A DNA stretch of 64,000 nucleotides from Schizosaccharomyces osmophilus (Eukaryota; Ascomycota; Schizosaccharomycetes; Schizosaccharomycetales; Schizosaccharomycetaceae): positions 3,189,501-3,253,500 of the forward strand of contig NC_079239.1 of NCBI RefSeq assembly GCF_027921745.1. The letters are read 5' to 3'. The notes beneath the pieces are model-generated. The model was not told where the DNA came from. It was given only the letters and a program-made list of their open reading frames with translations, and did not search any database. This document shows, piece by piece, positions 42,817 through 52,690 of this stretch (position 1 is the stretch's first letter; every line of letters begins with the position of its first letter). Made by a program: the position numbers and the translations under genes.

Positions 42817-43744
42817 GCAGACGAAACCCGAATCGAGTTTTTTGTTTCAATTGTATTTTAAGGAAAAGATATGTTAATTTTTGGCAGTTCTGAAAAGATG
42901 GATCAAGTTGCATTTCCGCGTGAAGTTCTTACCGATGATATTGTGTGGTGGTAATGTGCGTGAAGGAGGAACAGCTAGCTGTTGTGCGATTCAGAAGTTG
43001 TGTTTCTACAACATGTGCATAGTTTAGAAATGAAATGCACAAGGAAACGAACTAGTAGAAATGTCATTTGAAGTCATATTTCAGAAATGGAATTTAATAT
43101 TGTTTATTGAAGGATAAAAAAGTGAGGTTGATTTTTGTAGCATGGTGTAGCAGCATACATACCGTAATGAGGTAAAGAGATACAAGAAAATGAGAGAATA
43201 AGATGAACAAAAGCAAAAGCATACAAGCAAAGCAGCATTTTTAAAATTTGGTTTGGTTTGGTTTGGTTTATAAGTTTTAAGCAAAATCATGTATAGAAGG
43301 ACTTGGAATGGATGATGGATGAAAGAGTCACTTTTCTTTCTTGGAATTAGGTCAAACATATTCTTTAATTTCTGATCCTGTGTATATGAATAAGTTGTTT
43401 TATAAACATTGATTTATTTCTTCATAATTCCCTGCTAACATTTCGTTCTTTTCCTTTCTTTATTTAGTGGGTGAGTGGATGAATTCTTACTTCAATTACC
43501 GGTTGAGAAGCATTGCCTAAGAAAAGAGCGAATTCCAATAAAACTCATTGAAATTCGAGTGTTAACATAGACGGAACCAAAGAAAGTCAAGAGAAAGGAA
43601 AGCCTGACATCAAGGTGAAGTACGAGCTGGAAATGGTTACGTTTGGGTTGCATAATGTAAATAGATCTTTCAGCATTTAACATGGCGTACTAGTGTCAAA
43701 CGCAACAATTGAAATTGTTCCGGTATAAAATGATGATTTAAGAA
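42817..43744. other. Intergenic eEF1B-gamma / aif1
   Basis: 928 bases with a (TTTGG)4 run at 43247-43269. Minus-strand frames here lack domain content. I see no supported gene. Confidence 0.5.
43247..43269 (+). repeat. (TTTGG)4 pentanucleotide repeat
   Basis: Four and a half perfect TTTGG units are seen directly in the intergenic region. Confidence 0.9.
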
Positions 43745-45719
43745 ATGCAAGGACTATTGAAATTTACCAAATTCCAACCACTATACAGTTCAGGATACTC
43801 AAAAGCGAGATCGTTGGTACAACCATTACAACTTTTGATTCAGAGACGAAAATTCAGCATGAGCAATTTAGTTGGAAAGCAAGGAAAAGGCGTACAAGGC
43901 CGACAATACGAATTGGATTTTGACCGCACTACCGTCGCTAAGAATGGAACAAAAACAGAAGCCAAAGTGCTGGGTACTGCATTTAATGTTCTTTTAGTTC
44001 GAGCAAAAAACCAATACTTTGCTACTGCTGGAAAATGTTCACGTATGTAATCAAGATAGGAATTTATTTGTGGCTTGAAACAAGTCAGGCTTGTTTAAGT
44101 AATCTGAATGTGGTCAAGACATACAAGCAATTTCCTGGACTTTTTCATTGTTTCCTGCTATTTTATACGATACTAACAAATACCAATGATTAGATTATGG
44201 TGCTCCTTTGGTCAACGGCGCTGTGACTTCGAACGGTAGAATCGTGTGCCCTTGGCACGGTGCTTGCTTCGACAGTGCAACAGGAGACGTCGAAGATTCA
44301 CCAGCCATTGCAGGGTTACGTACGTTTCCAATTTCGTCGGCGGAAGATGGCCGTCTTTTCATTGAGGTGGAAGATCAGGGCGATGGTGGTTCCAAGTTTT
44401 TGCAGCCCGCGGGTTGTTGGAGAAACAAGGCCGCCGAGGTTTACGAAAAAGGAAGCGTCCAAACTCAAGCCGCTGCTCCCCACGTATGCATTGTAGGCGG
44501 GGGCAAAGGAGCTTCTGTAGCTGCAGAGTACCTGCGTGAACGTAACTATAAAGGAAGAATCACCGTTCTCACCCGTGAAGATGTGACTCCCTATGACAGA
44601 CCCAAACTGTCGAAAACGTTACTTCATGACCATTCGAAAATTGCTTTACGTTCCAAAGAATATTATGATGACCTAGACATTGAATTCCGTTTCAAGTCTA
44701 ATGTAAACAAAATAGATCCTAAGGCAAAAACTGTCCACTTTGGAGAAAACGAATCCTTGGACTACTCAAAGCTTATTTTAGCTACTGGTGGTGAAGCCAA
44801 CAAATTTCCCCTTCCCGGCCTCGATGCCTCCAACGTTTATTGTCTTCGTTCCCTGGCAGATGCCACCAAGTTGGCATCTGCAACAAACGAATCCGGCAAG
44901 AAGAAGGACATTGCTATCATTGGAAGTAGTTTTATTGGACTCGAACTTGCCGTTGCTTTGAAGGATCATAATGTTTCTGTTGTCGGAATGGAGTCCGCAC
45001 CTTTTGAAAAAATCATGGGCAAAGAAATGGGTAATGCCATTAAAGCATTACACGAACAGAACAATATCCACTTTTTCTTGGAGAATTCCATAAAGGAGGC
45101 CCAGAAGTCCTCAGCCGACCCTTCCATTGTGGACAAGGTTGTTCTCAAGGATGGCGAAATCATACCCGCCGAGGTTGTTGTATTGGCAGTTGGTGTCAAA
45201 CCCAATTTGAGCTACATAGCAGACCATGTTCAGCTTGAAAAAGACGGAGGAGTAAAGGTAGACAAGAACTGCCGCGTCGAAGGTCTTGACGACGTGTATG
45301 CCGTTGGTGATATCGCTCATGCCCCTTATGCAGGATTACCTGAGAATGGAAACACACGTATCGAGCATTGGGACGTTGCTGGAAATACCGGTCGCGTTGC
45401 TGCAAATCACATTCTACTTGGCGAAAACGCTGAATACACCACCAAATCCTTTACTCCCTTCTTCTGGTCTGCACAGGGCAAGCAAATCAGATACTGTGGA
45501 AACAACGCCGCAGAAGGCTTTGACGATATCGTGGTTCAAGGATCAGTTCCCGATTACAAGTTTGCAATGTTTTATACTAAAGGAGAAAAAGTCGTTGGTG
45601 TCAGCAGCATCATGAAGGATCCCACTGTTTCTCAATGCTCTCGTCTTTTCCTTACAGGAAGCATGCCAACCAAATCCCAGTTGAAGGAAGGATTTGATGT
45701 TTGTTCCATTGGACTGTAA
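43745..45719 (+). CDS. aif1: Aif1, Rieske-type NAD(P)H oxidoreductase of the apoptosis-inducing-factor family
   Basis: This is an AIFM3-like flavoprotein, probably mitochondrial. Two exons, 43745-44042 and 44194-45719, give 607 residues. The first 40 residues are basic and hydroxylated ([20 protein letters not shown]), a plausible import signal. A Rieske 2Fe-2S domain follows with Cys98-x-His100 and Cys118-x2-His121 (KCSHYG, CPWHGAC); the intron splits the His100 codon. The FAD fold starts near 155 ([18 protein letters not shown]). An NAD-binding fold follows ([17 protein letters not shown]), then the second FAD motif [13 protein letters not shown]. All four iron ligands are intact. S. pombe Aif1 is about 575 residues; here the leader is longer, and a later ATG (MSNLVGK) is an alternative start. 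Confidence 0.92.
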
Positions 45720-46460
45720 ATAAACTGCTTCTTCGCATGATACGATCCTTTTAGTTATGCCTTATGCTTCTTAATGATATTACGTTTTATATCAAATTGA
45801 AAGTTCAAACACATCCACTACAAACATAATTCACATCACATTAATTTTTATTTACTAGTATAAACAGTGAATCATTATCTTCACCAAAACTATTCTAAAG
45901 ACCTTTTGCAAATGCCATTCATTGTTCTATCATCTGTATAGTGTTAATAAAATTTGAAATCCAACAAGAAATGAAGAGAAAGAAATCTTCAGAAAAAAGG
46001 CAATATAAGGTTATCCTCAAACACCAAAAGGCATCAGAACAGGTCTGTAAATATTTTTTCATCATTCAAAGAAATCTTTTTCTTATATAAATAAACATAC
46101 CATTAGTTTATTAAAACATCTCGTTCCTGATACAGAACATAGCATACTGAAAATGAAGTAAACATAAAGCTCAAATTTATAGCTAATATTGTTTCGATTT
46201 GTGACTGTTTTTCGCTTATAAGCAGGTTTGCTAGCCATCTGTGATTTCGATAACGCAGTCCAACCGAGATTGTAATCTATTGAGGCATCTTGTTACCACT
46301 TGTTTTCGCAGAGTTGCTACTCGTAAGACGAAACTTGCCAAATACCAAATAATTGTTTGACAAGCAAAACGCCGGAATTAGCAGCTTTGCTTGTAAACAA
46401 ATAGGAGGAACGATTGTTCTGAAAATTCAATTTGAACTTTACGTTCTGTAAGTGTCCAGG
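45720..46460. other. Intergenic aif1 / leucyl-tRNA synthetase
   Basis: 741 bases. A HomolD-type box is at 46200-46207. No gene is seen. Confidence 0.45.
46200..46207 (-). promoter_or_regulatory. HomolD-type box upstream of lrs1
   Basis: TGTGACTG is the exact reverse complement of CAGTCACA, the HomolD core promoter element of fission-yeast housekeeping genes. It lies about 255 bases before the lrs1 start, rather farther than usual. Confidence 0.35.
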
Positions 46461-49400
46461 ATGGCAGCAACCGATGCAACTGTCGAACAGTTAGAAAACA
46501 AAACCGCGACGTTGAAGTTGGAAAACACAACTAAGCGTGATACACTTATTGGATGGGAAAAGGAGTATCAAAAGAAATGGGAAAATGAAAAGGTGTTTGA
46601 AGCAAACGCACCTTTAGAGGACATGACTCCTGAAGAATTGCGCGAAAAATATCCAAAATTCTTTGGTAACATGCCATACCCTTATATGAACGGAAGCCTT
46701 CACCTTGGCCATGCTTTCACCTTATCTAAGGTTGAGTTTGCCTGTGCTTTCGAACGTCTACAGGGAAAGCGCGTTCTTTTTCCCATGGGTTTCCACTGCA
46801 CTGGTATGCCCATCTGCGCTAGTGCTGATAAGCTCTCCCGCGAAATGGAAATCTTTGGTCCTAATTTCGTTATTCCAGAGGAACAAGAGCATGTTGTTGG
46901 TCCCAACCAAGAAACCGCCAAAAATGAGGACGTCACTAAGCATAGCGGTAAAAAGAGTAAGGCTGCTGCTAAGACAGCTGCCGTCAAGTACCAATTCCAA
47001 ATTATGGAATCTCTAGGCGTTCCTCGTCAGGAAATTAGCAAGTTTGCTGATGCCAAGTACTGGCTTGAATACTTCCCTCCCTTGTGTCGTAGAGACTGCA
47101 CTGGTTTTGGTCTAGGCATTGACTGGCGCCGTTCTTTCATTACTACTGACGCGAACCCTTACTATGACTCATTTGTTCGTTGGCAAGTTAACCATTTACA
47201 TAACGCTGGCAAAATTAAGTTTGGTGAACGTTATACAGTATATTCTATTAAAGATGGCCAGCCTTGCATGGATCATGACCGTAAAAGTGGTGAAGGTGTA
47301 GGCCCTCAGGAGTACACAGGACTTAAGATGCAAGTTTTGAACTTCCCTGATGCTGCCCATGAAGCTTTAACTTCCATTGATTTATCAATTAACAAGGTCT
47401 TCATGATTGCAGCCACCCTTCGTCCCGAAACTATGTACGGTCAAACAAATTGCTTTGTTGGTCCCAGCTTGACTTACGGTATTTATGAGGGCCTTGTCCC
47501 CGGAGAACTGTACATCTGTACCCGTAGAGCCGCTAGCAACATGGCCTTCCAAGGTCTTTTGCGTGAACGCGGTGTTGTCAAAGAGCTTGGTACTATTAAG
47601 GGACAACAGCTCGTTGGAGCTCGTATCAATGCTCCTTTGTCTGTTTATCGTGAGGTTTATGTCTTACCTATGGAAAGTGTTTTACCAACCAAGGGTACTG
47701 GTGTCGTTACATCTGTCCCTAGTGGCTCTCCTGATGATTATGCTACTCTTACTGAACTCCGTAAGAAAGCTGAATTTTATCACTTGAACCCAGACTGGAT
47801 GAAGTATGACGCTGTTCCTATCATCCGTACACCTTCTTTTGGTGACCTGACTGCCGAATTCTTATGTAAGAAGCTGAAAATCCAAAGCCCCAAGGATGTT
47901 AAGCAATTGGCTGAAGCAAAGGAATTGGCTTATAAGGAGGATTTCTATCACGGAGTTATGATTATCGGTGATTACAATGGCGAAAAGGTCGAGGTTGCTA
48001 AGCCCAAGGTTCGCCAAGATTTGATTAAGCAAAGCCTGGCTTTTGTTTACAACGAACCAGAGGGACAAGTCATTAGCCGTAGTGGTGATGACTGCATTGT
48101 TGCCTTGTGTGACCAATGGTTTTTGAACTATGGTGAGGCTAGCTGGAAGGCAATTACCGAAGTCGCTTTAGAACGTTTGAACACTTTCTCCCCTGAGGTC
48201 CGTAATGGCTTCAAGAAGAACTTGGATTGGCTCTCTCAGTGGGCTTGTGCTCGTTCTTATGGTTTGGGTTCACGCTTACCATGGGATCCTCAATTTTTGG
48301 TTGAGAGTTTGACTGACTCTACAATTTACATGGCTTTCTATACCATTGCCCACTTGCTTCAAGGTGCTCCTAACGGAAGCGTTCCAGGGGCTTTGAACCT
48401 TAAACCCGAAGAAATGACACCTGAAGTGTGGGATTATGTTTTTCGTGACGGTGCTAAGCCTACTAATACATCTATTACCGATGAGGCTTTATTCAAGCTT
48501 CGCCGCGAATTTCAATACTTTTATCCATTTGACATTCGTGTTTCTGGTAAAGATTTGGTACCTAACCACTTGACTTTTTGTCTTTACACACATACTGCCA
48601 TATTTGACGAAAAATACTGGCCCAAGGGTATTCGTGCCAATGGTCACCTTCTTATGAACGGTGAAAAGATGTCCAAGTCTACAGGAAACTTTATGACTTT
48701 ACACGAAGCTTCCAAGAAATTTGGTGCTGATGCTACCCGTTTAGCTTTGGCTGACGCTGGTGATACTGTGGATGACGCTAACTTTGAGGAAGCTATGGCT
48801 AATTCTGCCATTTTGCGTCTCTTTACTCAGGAAGCCTGGTGCCGTGAAATGGTTGAGAAGGCAGACGAATTGCGCTCTGGCCCTTATAACTTCCATGACA
48901 GTGTTTTTGATAATGAGATAAACCAATTGATTGAGTATGCATATGAAGCTTATAACGCTACTTCTTACAAGGTTGCTTTGAAGAACTCCTTTTACGATCT
49001 CCAGAATGCTCGTGATTGGTATCGTGAAGTTACGGCTGAGCGTGGGATGCATAGAGATCTTGTTTTGCGCTGGATCGAAATTCAAGTCTTGATGCTTGCT
49101 CCCTTCACTCCCCACTGGAGTGAACAGCTCTGGCTCGCTGTTCTTAAAAAGCCTAGCAGCATTCACGTATCTGGTAGATTCCCTCGTGCTTCTAAGGCTG
49201 TGAACACTGCTCTCTCAAACTCTTTGCAATACGTTCGTACCTTGACTAAAGTTATCCGTGAAGCTGAAGCTGGTCAATTAAAACGTCAAAGGAAGGGCAA
49301 GGGTATGCTTTTTGATCCTTCTAAGCCTAAGCGTTTGAGTATCTTCGTTGCTGATCAGTTTCCTGAATGGCAAGCTCAATACGTTTCTTTACTCCAAAAA

Positions 49401-49793
49401 TTTTACAACGAAGCCGAAAATAAATTTGATGATAAGGCTATTATCTCCAATGTCGACAAGAAGGCTATGAAGGTTGCTATGCCCTTTATTCAACAATTCA
49501 AACAATCGGTTATCAACCGTGGTGAACACGTTGCTGCATCATCTATTTTCAGTCGTGAGTTAGGATTCAATGAGCTCGACGTTTTGCAGGAAGTTAAGCC
49601 CTATTTAATTGGCAATGTCGGTATCAAGGAGCTACGCATTATTCATATCCAAAAGCGTACCGATGATTCTGCTCCCATTACTGGACTTGTCGAAAGCGGT
49701 CCCGAAGCTGGTACTACAATTGAAATTGCTGCCAATTTTGCAAATGCCGTTCCTGGACAACCCACCTTTTTGTTTGAAAACGTTACTGCTTAA
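46461..49793 (+). CDS. lrs1: Cytosolic leucyl-tRNA synthetase
   Basis: This class I synthetase charges tRNA-Leu in the cytosol. It has 1110 residues, the eukaryotic/archaeal-type length. The HIGH box is HLGH in PYPYMNGSLHLGHAF near residue 76. The editing (CP1) domain lies near 250-520 (ATLRPETMYGQTNCFVGP, TGVVTSVPSGSPDD). The KMSKS loop is GEKMSKSTGNF near 735. The anticodon-binding and C-terminal extension domains complete it. The open frame begins three codons earlier with GTG; ATG 46461 is the start. There is no intron, and codon use is that of a well-expressed gene. Confidence 0.96.
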   Translation: MAATDATVEQLENKTATLKLENTTKRDTLIGWEKEYQKKWENEKVFEANAPLEDMTPEELREKYPKFFGNMPYPYMNGSLHLGHAFTLSKVEFACAFERLQGKRVLFPMGFHCTGMPICASADKLSREMEIFGPNFVIPEEQEHVVGPNQETAKNEDVTKHSGKKSKAAAKTAAVKYQFQIMESLGVPRQEISKFADAKYWLEYFPPLCRRDCTGFGLGIDWRRSFITTDANPYYDSFVRWQVNHLHNAGKIKFGERYTVYSIKDGQPCMDHDRKSGEGVGPQEYTGLKMQVLNFPDAAHEALTSIDLSINKVFMIAATLRPETMYGQTNCFVGPSLTYGIYEGLVPGELYICTRRAASNMAFQGLLRERGVVKELGTIKGQQLVGARINAPLSVYREVYVLPMESVLPTKGTGVVTSVPSGSPDDYATLTELRKKAEFYHLNPDWMKYDAVPIIRTPSFGDLTAEFLCKKLKIQSPKDVKQLAEAKELAYKEDFYHGVMIIGDYNGEKVEVAKPKVRQDLIKQSLAFVYNEPEGQVISRSGDDCIVALCDQWFLNYGEASWKAITEVALERLNTFSPEVRNGFKKNLDWLSQWACARSYGLGSRLPWDPQFLVESLTDSTIYMAFYTIAHLLQGAPNGSVPGALNLKPEEMTPEVWDYVFRDGAKPTNTSITDEALFKLRREFQYFYPFDIRVSGKDLVPNHLTFCLYTHTAIFDEKYWPKGIRANGHLLMNGEKMSKSTGNFMTLHEASKKFGADATRLALADAGDTVDDANFEEAMANSAILRLFTQEAWCREMVEKADELRSGPYNFHDSVFDNEINQLIEYAYEAYNATSYKVALKNSFYDLQNARDWYREVTAERGMHRDLVLRWIEIQVLMLAPFTPHWSEQLWLAVLKKPSSIHVSGRFPRASKAVNTALSNSLQYVRTLTKVIREAEAGQLKRQRKGKGMLFDPSKPKRLSIFVADQFPEWQAQYVSLLQKFYNEAENKFDDKAIISNVDKKAMKVAMPFIQQFKQSVINRGEHVAASSIFSRELGFNELDVLQEVKPYLIGNVGIKELRIIHIQKRTDDSAPITGLVESGPEAGTTIEIAANFANAVPGQPTFLFENVTA

Positions 49794-50138
49794 TAAATTT
49801 AAATCTCTTAAAAAGAGTTGCATACATGCTCTGGTATTTGGTATAGATAGGAGTTAATAATAGCTGTTTGTTTTGTTGTACTAGATTTGGTCTATGTTTT
49901 TGTAATGAGTTGTAGATTATTAAACACTAGATAGAAGATCTAACATCTTAGTACTATGTACTAAAAGTTCAATTTCCTAAACTATATCTTATAAGATCAT
50001 GAATTGATGTACTTGGATTTTTACTTATTGGTTTTACCTTGATAACCCATTCGTACCAGGTGCAAAATTTTCGAGAACTTTGCATTTCCAAAATCCAAGG
50101 GAAGGTTGGTATAATTTACTGTGTTATTACAATTAAAT
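49794..50138. other. Intergenic lrs1 / hgh1
   Basis: 345 bases. A 7-base inverted repeat with a 3-base loop (TTAGTAC 49948-49954, GTACTAA 49958-49964) lies about 155 bases after lrs1. It may mark the 3' end or be chance. No gene is seen. Confidence 0.45.
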
Positions 50139-51289
50139 ATGTCGGAATTAAAAGAGGTAGGCAAAAATTGTAGAATATCTACTCACAAAGTTAGTTAGCA
50201 GGATTTTTGCATGATCAGAATCCACAGGTGAGAATGCTGGCTACTCAGCATTTACTCCCTTATACTGCAAGGAATAGCCCTCAATTTGATATTTGGTTTA
50301 ACAATAACTGTGAACCTGTGAAGGATTTGAAGGCTTTATTGAAGGATAAACCGCAGATTGCTAGCCAAGCCATTACCGCGTTGGTAAACGTATCTCAGAA
50401 TGCCTCAGTTCGGAGAGTTTTGATGGACGAGGAATTTCTAAATCTTGTTTTTGGCATTATCACTAATCCTGTGCACGGTCTCGCCGATTTGTCATGTATG
50501 GTTCTGTGCAATTTAGCTAAGGAGGAAGATTTTGTTCGCATCTTAGACATGAAGGTTCCTCTTCGCGAGTTTTCTCTTAGTAGAAATATTATTGATCAAT
50601 TGATGGACCTTTTTGTAAAGGGAACAAATCATGGTATAAATAAATATGCGAACTTTGACTTCCTTGCCAATGTGTTTGCAGATATGACTCGTTTTGAAAA
50701 AGGAAGGAAGTATTTCACTACAATCCAAGAATATGACAATGTTTATCCTGTGTCTAAATTGATTGTCTTTACGGAACATAACTCTATGTTGCGGCGCACA
50801 GGTGTATCAGCTATCATAAAAAATATTTGCTTTGATGCACCTTTTCACAAAACGCTTATGGACGAAGAAGGCGTAAATTTGCTTCCCTATCTTTTCCTTC
50901 CCTTGGCTGGTCCAGAAGACTTGGATGAAGAAGATATGGAGGGCATGTTTGATGAATTGCAATTGCTTCCCGATGACAAGAAGCGTGAACCTGATATGTT
51001 TATAATGAAAACGCATGTCGAATCTTTAATTTTGCTTTGTGCAACCCATGAAGGAAGAGAACACTTGAGAAGTCGCAAAGTGTATCCTATTATTCGTGAA
51101 CTGCATCTTCACGTTGAGGACGAGGATCTTCAAGCCCTTTGTGATCAGTAAGTATAAATCTTTGGGACATTTTTGGCTAACTATGACAGATTGGTTCAGT
51201 TGCTCGTCCGTGATGAAGCTACTGAAGAAGTAGAAAAAGCTACTGAAAACCCACCTGACGAGGAAGACGCTATTATAGAAGTCGATTAG
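50139..51289 (+). CDS. hgh1: Hgh1, eEF2-folding chaperone adaptor
   Basis: Hgh1 is an armadillo-repeat protein that works with the TRiC chaperonin in folding elongation factor 2. Three exons, 50139-50156, 50195-51147 and 51190-51289, give 356 residues. The first exon is only six codons (MSELKE). Its 38-base intron ends at the first of several TAG/CAG choices, chosen because only that one keeps the frame and yields LAGFLHDQNPQVRMLATQHL, the Hgh1 N-terminus. The conserved middle HGLADLSCMVLCNLAKEEDF and the late block KTHVESLILLCATHEGREHL are family signatures. The last exon ends in an acidic tail. Confidence 0.9.
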
Positions 51290-52013
51290 ATATATATTCT
51301 TTTTGAAAAGCGAGGAAACCGGTTGGGAAATGTGGTTATTATTAGGTTTTGACAAAAATGAATAAACTTTTGGACTGTGGGAGCACAAATAGAAGTAAGC
51401 ACTCGTCCAGAATAAAAGGGTAATGTAAAGTTATAATTTAATAACATTTACTTGGACACAACTTTTTTTTTACATATGGTTTTTTGGTTTGTTTAGAACG
51501 GCTTGTCGCAGATCTGCACACTTAATGTGGATACGGGAGGGATATGAAAATGGATCTAACGAAATTGGTATTTTGTTATGAAAATATGGCCAGCAGGGCC
51601 TGTTAAAAGGGTCCACCGAAAGGCATCGATATCCGCGAAAAGTTGCAGTTAATAGAGATCGATTCTTGGTCCGTACTGGTAGGTACAATTTGGCAAGATA
51701 GTCCATTTCTTCCAGAGTTGTTCTTTGTTGAAATGGGAAAATGTTAATAGTGGTCACGGATGAATTGGAAAGAACACTTCCTTGGTGAATTACGAGAAAG
51801 TAATGGGGAGAGAAAATAAAATATTTTGTTTGTTTTTTATGTTATGTTATGTAAGAAGAAGGAAAAAATGCACTTTCCTCGTCAATGGGAACGACCAAGA
51901 AAACATACTCTTTAATGGAATTTGAAGGTGCAATGAGCCAGGATGGTCTCTAGAGAAGCATAATTAAGATACGAAAGCAACGTCGACACGCGTTCTGCAG
52001 GGGGAGAAACAGA
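51290..52013. other. Intergenic hgh1 / wtf gene
   Basis: 724 bases. A minus-strand frame (open 51470-51838; ATG-started part 51470-51706) reads as fairly protein-like (MDYLAKLYLPVRTKNRSLL) but matches nothing I know. I see no 5S rRNA gene or LTR. Confidence 0.4.
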
Positions 52014-52690
52014 CTAGCTTCTTGTAGCTTTCTTGGTTTCACAAACAATAGTCACCACAGCTTCCTTGATGCCTTTTTTGCTAGAAAGAAAGGCAGACCA
52101 AATGCCACGCAGAGAGCAATGAACGCCTGTCTCTATGCCACTCGCGATGTTTCCCATAACTTCCTTGAAAATCTTGGTCCATGCTTCATAAGTCACTGTG
52201 GAATTAGTGAATGCATACAAACATCAAGTTGCAATCTTTCTTACCATATAGGATCCAGGAAAGAGATGCACAGTATACAAAGAAAAATCCAGCTAGGTAA
52301 GTGGAAGGATCCATGAACCGTGCCATGATCATGCAGGGCAGAGTCAATAGGAGAAATGCCGCAATACAAATTGGCAGTTTGATGTAGCAAGGAGAGGGAG
52401 GGTTTGCTGGAACATTCTCTTCATCATATTCTTGTGTTTCATGGGAAGTTTTCAATGTCTCTAAATAGAATTAGAATTCGTCTGCAATGCTTTCAAAAAC
52501 AACAGCATTTCCAATTCCGAAAAAAACCTTTTTATTAAGGAAGCGCATTTTTCTTACCTGAATAGGGAGGAGGTGGTATTTTTTCTTCAGAGACACTGGG
52601 TTCGAGGTATTCACCTATGTTGTTTTCATTGTCATCGAATGAATGCCAATTGTCAGGATGCTTTTGTAAACTTGTATATTTGTTTCTCAT
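52014..52690 (-). CDS. wtf-family gene (spore-killer meiotic driver family), long-isoform type
   Basis: wtf genes are fission-yeast selfish genes; known drivers encode a poison and a longer antidote from one locus. Three exons, 52690-52558, 52460-52245 and 52195-52014, give 176 residues with canonical GTAAG donors and TAG/CAG acceptors. The N-terminus MRNKYTSLQKHPDNWHSF resembles the wtf start. Exon 1 ends in a PY motif (EKIPPPPYS), as in the antidote-specific exon of family members. Two hydrophobic segments follow (IKLPICIAAFLLLTLPCMI and TYLAGFFFVYCASLSWILY). After them comes the family-like VTYEAWTKIFKEVMGNI and GVHCSLRGIWSAF. The model looks whole but short for the family. Whether it acts in drive, suppresses it or is inert cannot be read from sequence. 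I remember no wtf here in S. pombe, so the insertion is probably lineage-specific. Confidence 0.8.

Noticed and set aside
51470-51838. Minus-strand open frame after hgh1, protein-like in composition
   Set aside because: It has no ATG in the first half, no recognised family and no clear splice partners; the ATG-started part is only 78 residues.
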